Notes under the pieces: model-generated
Told to the model about the DNA's origin: nothing
The model's database searches: none
Seen by the model: only the letters and a program-made list of their open reading frames with translations
Made by a program: the position numbers and the translations under genes
In this document: one piece after another, positions 34,691-45,600 of the stretch
How positions within the stretch are numbered: position 1 is the first letter of the stretch
How the letters are laid out: each line of letters begins with the position of its first letter
Source: Sclerotinia nivalis
Lineage: Eukaryota; Ascomycota; Leotiomycetes; Helotiales; Sclerotiniaceae
Reading direction: 5' to 3'
NCBI GenBank assembly: GCA_029531795.1
Contig: JAPEIS010000014.1
Coordinates: 930,001-994,000 of the forward strand
Length of the DNA: 64,000 bases

Positions 34691-34903
34691 TATCACGGAG
34701 GCAGCAGATAGGATAACAGAAATCACTTTTATTGATAAGACGTAGCTCGAAGAGCTACGTTTCTATAGAAGGAACGGTTCCTTAAATACATTTATGTGTA
34801 GCGCTAGCCCCGACCGGGGCTAGCCTACACTTATCCGAGGTCCGACTCCTATGGGTCGGAACCCGAGCAGTCTCCGTATACCATATACGGGGACCCCGTG
34901 ACA
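34691..34903 (-). mobile_element. Second solo LTR (213 bp), inverted, with CGCAT target duplication
   Basis: Same family and exact length as 33481-33693, in the opposite orientation. It is flanked by its own duplication, CGCAT at 34686-34690 and 34904-34908. It is therefore an independent insertion, not an arm of a single inverted-repeat element. Confidence 0.93.
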
Positions 34904-34908
34904 CGCAT

Positions 34909-35401
34909 CATCCTTTCAACGACCAGAATAATTAGGATAACGATTAAGGATCTTAGTTTTCTGTTTATATAATCAATTAGATCAATTCGATCAATTTAAT
35001 CAATTCAATTAATCAATTCTTTTTTGGTTAATGTATTAAAAATTGATCAATTTTCTTTTCATTATTTTATTATTATTTTATTATTTATTTTTCAAAAAAA
35101 AAAAAATTTAATGTATGAAAAGATCGGGAAAGGGATCAAGAGGTAGTGATCCAGTAGACGAAGCGGATTACGAATGTATCTCAAGCTTTAAAAGCTTTGC
35201 TTAATTATACGACGGCAATCATATAAACCCTGCCCTAGTACCCCTGAAAATGTATATAATCTAGCTAGCTAGTATACCACCTGAGGGCCTCCCCCGGGCG
35301 TCATTTGTCCAAAAACTGGAATAGATGGCAAAGGTTTACACGTGCAAGCATGTGTGGCCTACGGCCTATAACGATAAATATATCAAATCAAATCAAATCA
35401 A
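34909..35401 (+). other. LINE 3' untranslated part and tail
   Basis: The end of ORF2 runs into AT-rich sequence with atcaatt-type repeats (34970-35020), an A-run near 35092-35105, and a (TCAAA)n tail (about 35383-35400) that abuts the downstream target duplication. Confidence 0.6.
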
Positions 35402-35431
35402 AAGCCTCTGAAAGGCCTATAAATCCACTAA

Positions 35432-35637
35432 TGTGAGAGGCCAGACCTCGAATAGCTCAAAGGTATGGTTCAAGATTTACTATTAAAAAATGCATGAGGA
35501 ATCATCTATGTACAAAGGACATAACGAGAAGGATATATTCTAGAAGTCTCTAAAATAGAACAGTAAAGAATAGAATGGAGCATCACGTGACTTGACAAAG
35601 GCACAGCCTGAGTCCCACAAGGGTTCTAACCCTCACA
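35432..35637 (-). repeat. 3' LTR of gypsy-2
   Basis: 206 bp, minus-strand TGTGAGGGTT... to ...CCTCTCACA, with inverted terminal TGTGAG/CTCACA. A polypurine tract (GGAGGAGGGGGA) lies immediately upstream on the minus strand. The pol stop codon TAA (35638-35640) abuts the LTR. Confidence 0.8.
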
Positions 35638-38600
35638 TTATCCCCCTCCTCCTCTCCGGCGAGTTCGTTTACGTTTGGTAGAGTTTCCACAGTCTTTCGC
35701 CTTAGTCTTAAGACGCTTCTTCCAATCGATCAGATCAATGGTATTCTCTAGAGATGACTCCGGCTCCCAGGTTGGTCGTCCGTAACCTTCCCACTTTACT
35801 AAATATTTTTGTCTATTTCCTCTGCTGGGAGCTCTCTTCTGGTCTAGTATGCGTTTAATATCGTACATTTCTGTTCTGTCAACTAATATTGCAGGTGGTT
35901 GACTTTCTTCAATAACTTGTCCAGGCAATGGTGATGGGTTTGCAGGTCGTAAGAGTCTTGAGTGGAATACATTATGGATTCCAGGAGGTGTATCCAGTCG
36001 ATAGCTGTGAGATCCAATCACTTCTGTGACTGTAAACTTAGCGTGTCTGGCATCCAGCTTTTTGCTCGGTCTATCCGTCCTGATGTTTTCTAGGCTTGGC
36101 CATACTTTATCACTAATTTTACAACTAGGCGCTTGATCTCGCTTCTGATTTGTTGCTTGGTCTTGAGCTTCCTGAGCTGCCATCGATGTTTGTGCCCATT
36201 CCCGTACTTCTTTGAACTTTTGTACAATACGATCCGCTTTGGCAATTGGAGGATCTCTGTTATCATTCTCTGATAGTTCTTCTACAAGGCTCTCAAACAA
36301 ACTCTGGTTCCACCCATGAGATAAGAAGAATACGTTTGTTCCTATGGAGACTGAATCTCGTCCGCAAATACCGGATACGGCTAACGGTAGCCAATCAAGC
36401 CAATCATGCTGAGCCCAATCCACAAACTGACGTAGTACAGTTTCAATGACTTCATTTGCTCGTTCAGTGGATCCGTCTGTTTCTGGTGAAAATGCAGTCG
36501 GTAACCTTCGTTTGATCCTCATTAGCTCACAAATCCTTTTCCGAAGAGCGCTTGTGAACTGCGTGCCTCGATCAGATACTATAGCTGCTGGTAGAAAGTG
36601 ATGTGGTAGGTATCTTCGTAAGAACCATTTAGCTACAGTTCCCGCTTCAATATTCTCAAGACCATCCGCGATTATCCCTTTACTTAATCGATCCGTAATA
36701 ACAATCATATTGGAGCAACCACCAGAGTCTGGTAAATCAGTAATGAAGTCCACATAGATTTCTGACCATATTCGATCTGGTACAGGAAGTGGTTTTAAGA
36801 AACCTTGCCTTCGGGATCGCCATGCTTTATTCCTTCCGCAACCATCACAATTTTCGACGAATGTACGAATATCCTTTGCCATTCCTGGCCAAAAGAACGA
36901 ACGTGCTATCAGGGCGTAGGTGACTTCTCTTCCTGGGTGGCCATGCAATACAGAATCATGAGTAGTTTGAATTAAGCGAGTCCGTAAATTCGAGCTGTTA
37001 GGAACCCATTTGCGTTCACGGAATAATAGATCACCTTTCTCTGATTCTATACACTCAGGTATCGATACTTTCAAGCGCAGTTCAGGTGGGAACTTTCTGG
37101 CCTTCTCCTTGACGGCTTTTAAAGCTTCCAAATACTCAGGATCGTTCGCAGCGGCTTGTTCCCAATCTGCTAACTCGTCGGGTAGTTCTCCTAATATTTG
37201 ACCTTGAGAGTAAGGCTCAGAGTTGGTTCGTACAGGTGAAACGCGTACAATATGGTTTGCTGCTAGCATTTCTGGTTTCAAAAGTCGTATATTTCGGTCC
37301 GCCAATCGTTCGTCAGATCCATCTTGCGGCATATCTTGATCTCTTCTAGACAGAGCATCGGCTCGTTCATTATGCTTTCCTGGTACATGAATAATGCGGA
37401 AATTGTAACGTGAAAGAATTAATGACCACCTCATTTGCCGTTCTGTAAGTTTGCGTACAGTCATGAAATATTCTAGGTTCTTGTGGTCTGTACAAATATC
37501 GAACTCCTTTACTCCTCGTAACTCAGCGTCCCATTCTTCGAGGCATCGTATTATAGCAAGCATTTCCTTATTGTATATCTTGTAATTGCATTCCGCGGGG
37601 CTGTTTTTCTTCGAGAAAAAGGCACATGGAACCCAAAGTCCTTTCTCATTAAGTTGCTGAAGTGTACCACCAATGCACCAACTGGAAGAGTCCGTTTCAA
37701 TTCGAGTGAGTTTATCGTAGTCGAACTGAGCCAGTACTGGAGCTGAAGTGAAAATATCCTTGAGCGTTTGAAAGGCTTTCTCCGCTTGAGAGTTCCATAC
37801 GAACTTGCGGTCCTTGTGAGTAAGCTCTGTAAGAGGTCGTACGAGGTCTGAAAACTTCTTGATAAAACGTCGATAGAAATTTGTAAACCCTAGGAATCTG
37901 CGTACACCTTTTACAGATGCAGGAGCCTCCCAGTCGGTAATTGCTTTAACCTTATCCGGATCCATTCGTAAGCCTTTGCCAGGTTCAATGATAAAGCGAA
38001 GACATTTTGTTTCATGAACCTCAAATTCGCATTTGTCGATATCTATCTGCAGTCCTGCTTCCCGGAGACGTTGAAGCACCCTACGAACGTGCTCTTGATG
38101 TTGCTTTCAGTTGCCAGACGAGTAAATTAATATGTCATCAACATAGGCAGAACAGAATTCATCCAAAAAGTCCCGTAGAGCCCAGTTGATATACTTTTGG
38201 AATGTACTAGGGGCATTTGCAAGTCCAAATGGGGTCACCACCCACTCGTATAAGCCATACCGAGTTCGAAAAGCGGTCTTCCACTCATCTCCTTCCGCAA
38301 TCCGTATTTTGTGAAAAGCAGCAATAACATCAAGCTTGGTAAACCATTTTGCCTTGCCAATGTTTTGTAAAGTTTCGTATATAAGAGGGAGAGGATAGCG
38401 ATCTTTCCTAGTGATACGGTTTAATCCTCGGTAGTCAACACAGAATCGTAGACCTCCTCCTGGCTTCTTAACAAATAGCACTGGTGCTGCAGCAGGCGAA
38501 TTGCTTACTCATATAAATCCTTTATCAAGTAGATCTGTAAGCGTTTTCCGAAGTACGAGAGGCTCGTCTCGTGACATGCTATGCAATGGTCCCCATGGCA

Positions 38601-38830
38601 CTTCAGCTTGCTTTCCGTCTTTAGTTTCTAGTTCAATAGCATGGTCTGTCCCTGGTCCTCGAAGTGGCGGTAGTTTTTCTGCTTCTTTATGATCGAAAAC
38701 ATCTAGAAACCCGGAATATTGTAAAGGCAACTTGACCTTCGGATCTGTCCGCTGCTTACTTCTCAATGCCTTGTTAATATCTGCCATGCTTGCTGCAAAG
38801 ACATCGATAGACTTTGTTTTGCCCCAATCA
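35638..38830 (-). pseudogene. gypsy-2 pol (RT, RNase H, integrase, chromodomain), two nonsense codons
   Basis: Domains in order on the minus strand are RT ([33 protein letters not shown], the catalytic [11 protein letters not shown] near 38130), RNase H (TRIETDSSSWCIGG ... FDICTDHKNLEYF), integrase zinc finger (HGHPGREVTYALIA ... CDGCGRNKA) and integrase core (YVDFITDLPD, IVSDRGTQF, ERANEVIETVLRQF). A C-terminal chromodomain (KYLVKWEGYGRPTWEPESSL, about 35740-35830) completes it. Two TGA stops, at 38509-38511 (in GFI*VSNS) and 38107-38109 (just after the YVDD region), break an otherwise open frame; the first stands where relatives have Arg, as CGA-to-TGA would give. The downstream frame of 813 codons is intact. 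By family knowledge the chromodomain targets integration to marked chromatin. Confidence 0.9.
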
Positions 38831-39644
38831 CTACAATGAAACCTCAACAAAACCTTAACACACAACAAGATCTGCAATATCCACTGTATACTGTACCCTC
38901 CTGAACAAAGAACGTAACACCTTTCGAATTCCACCCTAATAGTGCTTATTAATAGTATTCTCCTCAAAGATTGTTGGGGGTGGATAGGAGCGGATGTGGT
39001 GATTGTGAAAGAGGTTATATTAGAGGGTTGGAAGGGATCTATAGTGCGTGGTGATTTGTTTGCAAGGAAATGAAAGGAAGTTCTCGCCCTAGTCTATGGC
39101 GGCGTAGTGGGGATTTACAAATCATGTTATACGTTCTTTAACCCTGAAAGTCTGGCCATCCAATGTGTCAATCATCATCACAACTCGAAGGTTGGGACAC
39201 ACGACATGAGACATAATATCTTGTAAATCCTCAATTTATGATGATTCAGAATGCTAAATATAAGCTATCTAATTTTACATCCCTTTTTGCCAGCTATGAA
39301 AGTTTTGTTCTGATGGGTCATCTATCTAATCCTTCTTTCTTGGGAGTTCATCCTATAAACGACCTGCACTTCATTTAAAGGCATCTTTCCCAGGAAATCC
39401 CAGACCAAATATTGCCATCCATCGCCCTAGTTATCTACCTAATATTGCTTAATTTCATATCCTCCAAACCACAAAAAAGCAAACCCATCCTCGAAAATAC
39501 CAATCACTTTGGTTAATAGAAGATCACCTTGTCCCCGTACATATCATCGAAAAAGCAAGCTTGACGCCGTCAAATGCTGATCAAAAGCCTGCCATGCATG
39601 ATATCATAATGAAAAAGAAAAAAGTTTCATATTGCAATTGATCT
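38831..39644. other. Intergenic between gypsy-2 and the TOM1-like gene
   Basis: No gene seen. The left end holds the breakpoint of gypsy-2; the right end holds the 3' untranslated region of the HECT ligase. Confidence 0.5.
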
Positions 39645-42600
39645 TTATGCAAAACCGAAATATTCACTACCTGCTGTAATGGCCGTAAGAACTTGAGCAC
39701 GAAGGGTTTCATAGCTTTCGTATTCTGGAAGGTCGAGTTCTGTGTACTTTGTTAGCATAGGAGCACATATTTGGATTAGACAGTGTAACTTACGGTTGAA
39801 GCACGTGTGAGAAGATGGTAGTCGCTCTTTGTTACCATAATCGCGGTGAATATTGAATCGACTAAAGCCATTCATACCCTCAAGCTCTTTGAAGCCATTG
39901 AGAGGTACCTTACTGGTGCCCGTGACGAATTGCAACAACTTGGCTCGCTCTTCTTTGTCGTACGAGCGAACAGCACGCCAGAACCATTGGATTTGTGGAG
40001 AAGATGCTGAGTAATTGTGGTATTCGGTGTTGCTCTTCCAGTCATCAACGTCGATTTCAGGTAGTCCAGAAATTAGCAATTCCAGTTCCTGCTCATTGAA
40101 AATCGAGACCAGTTCAGCAGGGATAATATCATGGAAGCCCTTCAAAAACTCATCAAGCTGTGCCTTGACAGATCCTGTAAGTTTCCATTCGACCATCAAT
40201 CTCACGTACTCGTGCTTGTTCTCCTCCGTAACAGCAACGTTGCGTCCATTTTCAATGAAGTCAATGGTCTCAACAACGCCAAACTTGTCATTATCAACGG
40301 AGAAGGTTTCGGTGATGATATCCGTGATATCGTTCTCAAGCATCCATATGAGAGATTTATAATAGTCTGGATCCAAAGATTCCATGTCTTTCACTGAAAC
40401 AGCTTTGCCTAAGATGCGCTTGTAAACTGCTCTGCTGAAATGACAGTCGAGAACACGACCTTCATAAAGTGCCTTTCCGATGATGCGACCGATAAATTTG
40501 AAGAACATGAGATGCTCTTCATTGATACTACTCAATTGATTGGGATGGAAAGTAGTACGGTCAGAAGATACGGGAATGAAAAGAGCATAGCCAGGGTCGA
40601 ACATTTGCCTAGAGAGAACTTGGAACCATTCACGAGTAACTCCGCCTGCATCAACTCCCTCTTCCCCGTGGAAACGAATGCTCAGCTTGCCATACTTCAT
40701 CTGATCCGGAGTTTGGAAGTAGAGAGATTTGAAAGAGTCATGGAATACTTGCTCTCGACGAACAGATAGCTGTAGTGGAGGAACTGCACGAGAACCTTGG
40801 CTTCGGCTGTGGATGCTGCGGCTGAAGTAGTTACGCTTGTTATCGAACTCAAGAACCTTGGGATTCTTTACTAAGAGGGAGAATGTACCAGACATGAGCT
40901 TAGGTGTATGTCGGACGAGGTCGTTGAGAATCTTTCGATGCTCCTCGGTAAATGAGAAGAACAAGTTCTCCATACGTGACTCTGGAACAGGACTAGCAAG
41001 AACCATTTCCTTATTCTTCGCAGCTCGAGTAAGGGGTGCGTCCTTCAAGGTGGTGTTCTTGCAAACGACCATGAGGGATTCAATCAAAGGTAAAAGAATA
41101 GTGGCGACACTAAGCATGTGATCTTGTTGCCTAATTGTACTGAGACAAGCACTTAACTTCTCCCACATTGGACCAAAGGTGGAATTCTCATAGAGGCTAG
41201 ACAAAAGGTCTTGCTTTTCAACAATCTCAGAAGAGTCCTCTGCTTCACTGGCGGCATCATCTTTCTTTTCACGCTTAGGATCAAACAAATGATCTAGAGC
41301 AGTGAGAACACGTAGAAGTTTGTGCTGATCGGACGCCGGTGGCGAGAACTTAGCTAATGCGACACCTTGGATCTCCGTTCCAGTTCTAGCTTTTTGAATC
41401 TGAGGAAGAAGGTCTTGAAGGTCTACCAAGATGACTTCTCCCAATGCTCGAGCCTTGGCAATAAGTTCTTTTCCGAAAATAGTCTTCGCCCCAGGTATTG
41501 TGGAAAGATTCTTAATGGTTGATATTGTCTCTCGGAAGGTCTTAGAGTTGCACTCACAGCAGAAAATGTTTGTTACCAATCGGAGATTGTGTTCTGGAAC
41601 GACTGGAGGGGTGAAAACATGTACTTTCTTCTGTTCTTGATTAGAGGCATCCTCAGGTTTAGAGGAATCAGTTTCTGGAACGGCGGAGGCCTCACCACCA
41701 TCAGCGTTTGTTGGAATGACAAGCGTTGAAAGTGCTGGAGCAGAAGTCAAATCAGCAGACGAATTTTCTGCAGGAGCAGCTGCCTCCGAGGATGTTTGTG
41801 GCTGTTCGGTAGACGTGCTTTCACCCGTGGTGATATTTTCAGGATTAGGTGCGTCGGTAGGACCAGTGGCTTCCGCTGTTTCATTTGCAGGCGCAGCCGC
41901 CTTGGCCTTTTCTGCTTCTTCAATGGCCTCCTTTTGTTTTCGCTCTAGCGCAATGAGTGGACTAGTGACAATGTTAAGTAAGAGTGAAAGCTGTTCCATG
42001 ATAGTTGCGCTCTCCATGATGAGGTCGCGATCTAGAAGACTGAGCAAAGAGTTGAGTGCATATCTTGGTGCTTTACTGTCCTTTCCTTTTCCTTTGCGAC
42101 TGAGACTACGCTTAAGTCCGCCAGATGGCTCATGCTCGGTTAGGAAGAAAGATGCAACATGCAAATTAGTCTGAGCAAGATAGACCAAGGCTGTCAAACA
42201 TTGTTGGACTACCATGAGTGGCGATGCTTCGGAATTTGTCTGCGTAAGAGAGCCGAGACCAGTGAGTGTTCTTCGAAGAGTTTGTGTTGGTGTCTTTGGA
42301 TCCTTTTCTTTCGGTTGCTTAGCTCTGACTGACAAATAAGAGAAGCTTCGCTCAATTGCGGTCATGTCGGCACTGCCATCCTGAAGAATATGGAGAAGGG
42401 TGCTGATAAGCTCGGCGCGGTTGTGCTTGTTCAATGCAACATTCTGCAAGACTGAGTTGAGTGTACTTCGGAAACTGCTGTGTTGGAAAATGAACATCAA
42501 ACGCAGGAGCGTTGCTACACCTTGTTTGTCAAGCATCTGAACAATTGCCCTACGGGCTCTTGGCTGCTGAGGAGCACCTCGAATTTCCTCACCAGGAGCC

Positions 42601-45600
42601 GGGCGGCGAATAACACCCACAGGTGCTCTTCCAGCATGACCAGGATGATCCGGCTGACCTCTGCGTAGTTGACGTGCTTGAGCAGCGAGATCTGGAGGTA
42701 AGGATGCCATAAAATCTTCGTCACCATCCATCAAAACTTCCTGCCTGAGAGCTGGTGAAAAGGTGGCAAGAATACTTGGAAGGTCCATATCCCCATTTGG
42801 TGGACCGCCACCTGCAGCAGCTGCTGCTTCTCGTCGTTCGTTACGTTCACGACGACGGCGTTCTTGTGCCTCTTGTTGCATGATTTCCTCTCGGATATCA
42901 TCTGGAAGAGCATCAAGGAATTCCTGGTCAATGTCGGTTGGTTGTGAGCCGGTGGCAGTAGCTTGTTGACGACGTTCGGCAACGGCAGCCATGATGACCT
43001 CCTCACGGATTTCATCTGGAAGTTCCGCAAGAAACTCTGCATCAATACCCAAATCTGTAATGTCAAATGGATTGCCACGGATCACAGTCATGACTCTGGG
43101 GCGATCGGCGGCTGGGGCTTCCGCTTCCTGTGTTTCCGCGTTCGTGGCCGTTTCCGGTGCTTCGCTCTGAACACCCTCCATGGCATCAGTTGCGTTGGCA
43201 TTATTAGCCTCGATAGACTCCTCGGTTTGTTCGTCAACCTCGGCACTTTGAGTAGCCGCAAGCTCAGCTGCAGCTCTTTCGGCAGCTTCTTTCTCTTCAG
43301 CCTCTTTCTTCTCTCTGGCTGCCTTCTCCTCTGCCTCCTTGGCTTCCCTAGCCAATTTTTCTGCTTCGAGTCGCTTTTTCTTTTCTTCTTCCAGCGCGCG
43401 AATTCGCTCCATTTCAGCTGCTTTGATAACTTTGTCGGCTTCGATAGCAGGAGGTACAAGTCCTGCCATAATTTCGTTTTTGAGCTCTTGGGCGACCTCG
43501 ACATTACTCGGTCCAAAGAGTAACTTGGACTCCTCTGACCATCGTGCAGCTGTACACTGAGTGGAGAAAGATGTAGCGCTTCCAGGCTCGCTTGTATCGC
43601 GATGATTGTCAGCACGAGGACGACGCGTGCCAAACATTGCTTCAAGTTCCCTAGGCAACTGACCAGGACCAGCGGTAATGTGAAACTGTAAAGCTTGTCC
43701 ATTACGAGCGATTGATCCTGGGATACGTAAGGATCTGATCATATCAAGGATTTGTTCAGGGCTATCACCAAAGGCACGTCCGCCAAGAACACTACTCATG
43801 TCTATCAAGCTTCCGCCTGGTCCCGGTGCTTGGATCCAGCTGCCTATTTGAGGTCCTCGATAGCCAGGTCGGTTTGAACCACTTGGGCCATTGCGTTGAA
43901 GTAAAGGATTCGTGCCGTCGTCCGTGGAATATGGGGGTGGAGCGCCGGATCTGTGTGCTCTATAGCGAAAATCTGGAACTACAACTCTATCAGTTCTATT
44001 CTGTCTGGGTTGATCATTCATAATTCCCGCCAGAATCGCAGATTCAGCCGCCTGGACGCGTCTTTCTGCAAATCTGCCCATAGCTTCTAATTCTGAGAGT
44101 TGAGACAACCTACCACCAAGTGGATCGCGCGAACCTCCGGGAAGGAATGGAAAGGGACTGGGGAATGCATGACGATGTCGGCCTTGATGTCCACGGTGGC
44201 TGATGACCATTGGAGGCTCAACATCTCCCTCCCAACCAAAGATAGGACCGGGGCCGTCCGCTTGATCTATTAGTCGGACCGTAGAGCTTGGTCTGATATT
44301 AGACTGACCTGGATATGCGTGCTCAAAGAGCATTTCTTCGTCAACATCATCCTCATCTTCATCTTCTGCAGTAAAAGTTAGCAAATGCTTACAGAAAGCC
44401 CATTCAAAATAAAAGAGAAATATAGTCCATACCTTCCTCCTCAATTTCTTCCATGTATTCACCCAAAGGTTCCTCTTCATCATCTTCAGGGTCACCAACA
44501 CCTTCTTCTTCCAGACGTTGAAGCATTTCAACGGCATCTTCCTCATCACCAGCACCGGCAAGAACGCGAACAAGATTGCCAATAGGACCCATATCACCCA
44601 TAGAATGAGCATGAACATGTGCCTGTTCGTTACCCTCTCCTGGCCCCTCATAACCTTCCTCATAATCTTCTTCATCATCTTCCTCCATTTCTTCGTCATT
44701 CTCGCTTTCCCATTCATCAAGATCTTCGTCTTCGGCAAGCTCTTGGACATTTCCGGCCTCGTCAAGAATTTCGATACGAGCATCATCATCCTCCATTTCC
44801 TCGGAACCGTGCTCGTCATCATCATCTTCATCTTCGCTATCATCTTCGTCTTCGTCATCATCCTCTTCATCCTCCATGATGACTTCGACATCAACACCAT
44901 GATCGCCAGAAAGACCTTCGATGGGACCCATGCCATCATCATCTTCATCACTAACATTCTCTTCATCATCTTGTTCCATTTCTTCCTCATACTCCCTACC
45001 GTCGTCGTATTCGCCTTCGTACATATCTTCATCATCTATAAAAGTTAGCTGCTAAATAATAAGTATGACACTGGGTACAACTTACCATCTTCGGAATCGG
45101 ATGATGTATCATTCTCATCCCCTTGCTCGAACATGCCTAAAGTCGAGTTTCGGAATAGATCAGGAGTCTCTTCTCGATCATCTTCTAGATCTGACACTGA
45201 AGTAGCAGACTCAATATCGTCCTCGTCAGCTTGTCCTGGAAGAGAGGATATAAGTGAGTTTTCGCTAAGATAGATGGCATGATGAGTAAGCTGCTTGAGA
45301 GGTCGCAAAATATATTTGACAGCTCGCTTTGCACCGGGAAAGTTGAGATCTATGTCTGCGACCGAAGCAGTCAAGGCTGCAATGTATCCCTTTTCGAACA
45401 TAATGCGCTTGAGCTGCATCTGCGATCTCTTACTAACAGAGGTATCCGTAGTTCCTAGATTATCCTTTCCAGTCATGATATGCATCATGAGATCAGCAAG
45501 TGAAAGCATCCTGGCATATTTAACCTCGAGGGGTTCAGTAGAAGCGCTTGCGTCTTTGTAGGCTTTGAGAATATTTTCTAGGACAAAACGTCGAACGAAC

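Larger units (their letters stand above)
29151..35401 (+). mobile_element. Tad1-like LINE (non-LTR retrotransposon), RIP-inactivated
   Basis: The element is bounded by a perfect 15-bp target duplication AAGCCTCTGAAAGGC at 29136-29150 and 35402-35416. Its 3' end is a short (TCAAA)n tail just before the second copy. It encodes ORF1, an APE-type endonuclease, a reverse transcriptase and an RNase H, all on the plus strand and all broken by stops. The length without the two nested solo LTRs is about 5.8 kb, normal for fungal LINEs. It is very AT-rich, in contrast to the GC-rich solo LTRs inside it. Confidence 0.9.
35432..38830 (-). mobile_element. Ty3/gypsy chromovirus (gypsy-2), 5'-truncated
   Basis: A minus-strand gypsy element has its 3' LTR at 35432-35637 and a pol region that stays largely open. 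Protease, gag and the 5' LTR are absent: recognisable similarity begins near 38830 (DVFAASMADINKAL). It is much less AT-rich than gypsy-1, so it arrived later or escaped heavy mutation. It lies between the LINE and the TOM1-like gene. Confidence 0.85.

Noticed and set aside
33481..34903. A DNA transposon with 213-bp terminal inverted repeats
   Set aside because: Each arm has its own target duplication and LINE sequence lies between them, so the arms are two separate solo LTRs.
42963..43523. Plus-strand frame of 186 codons inside the HECT ligase
   Set aside because: Antisense shadow of a strongly biased coding exon; no motif.
44404..45035. Met/Lys-rich open frame overlapping the acidic exon of the HECT ligase
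   Set aside because: It is the shifted reading of GAT/GAA-rich codons; the splice sites at 45036-45085 and 44366-44432 fit the acidic frame.
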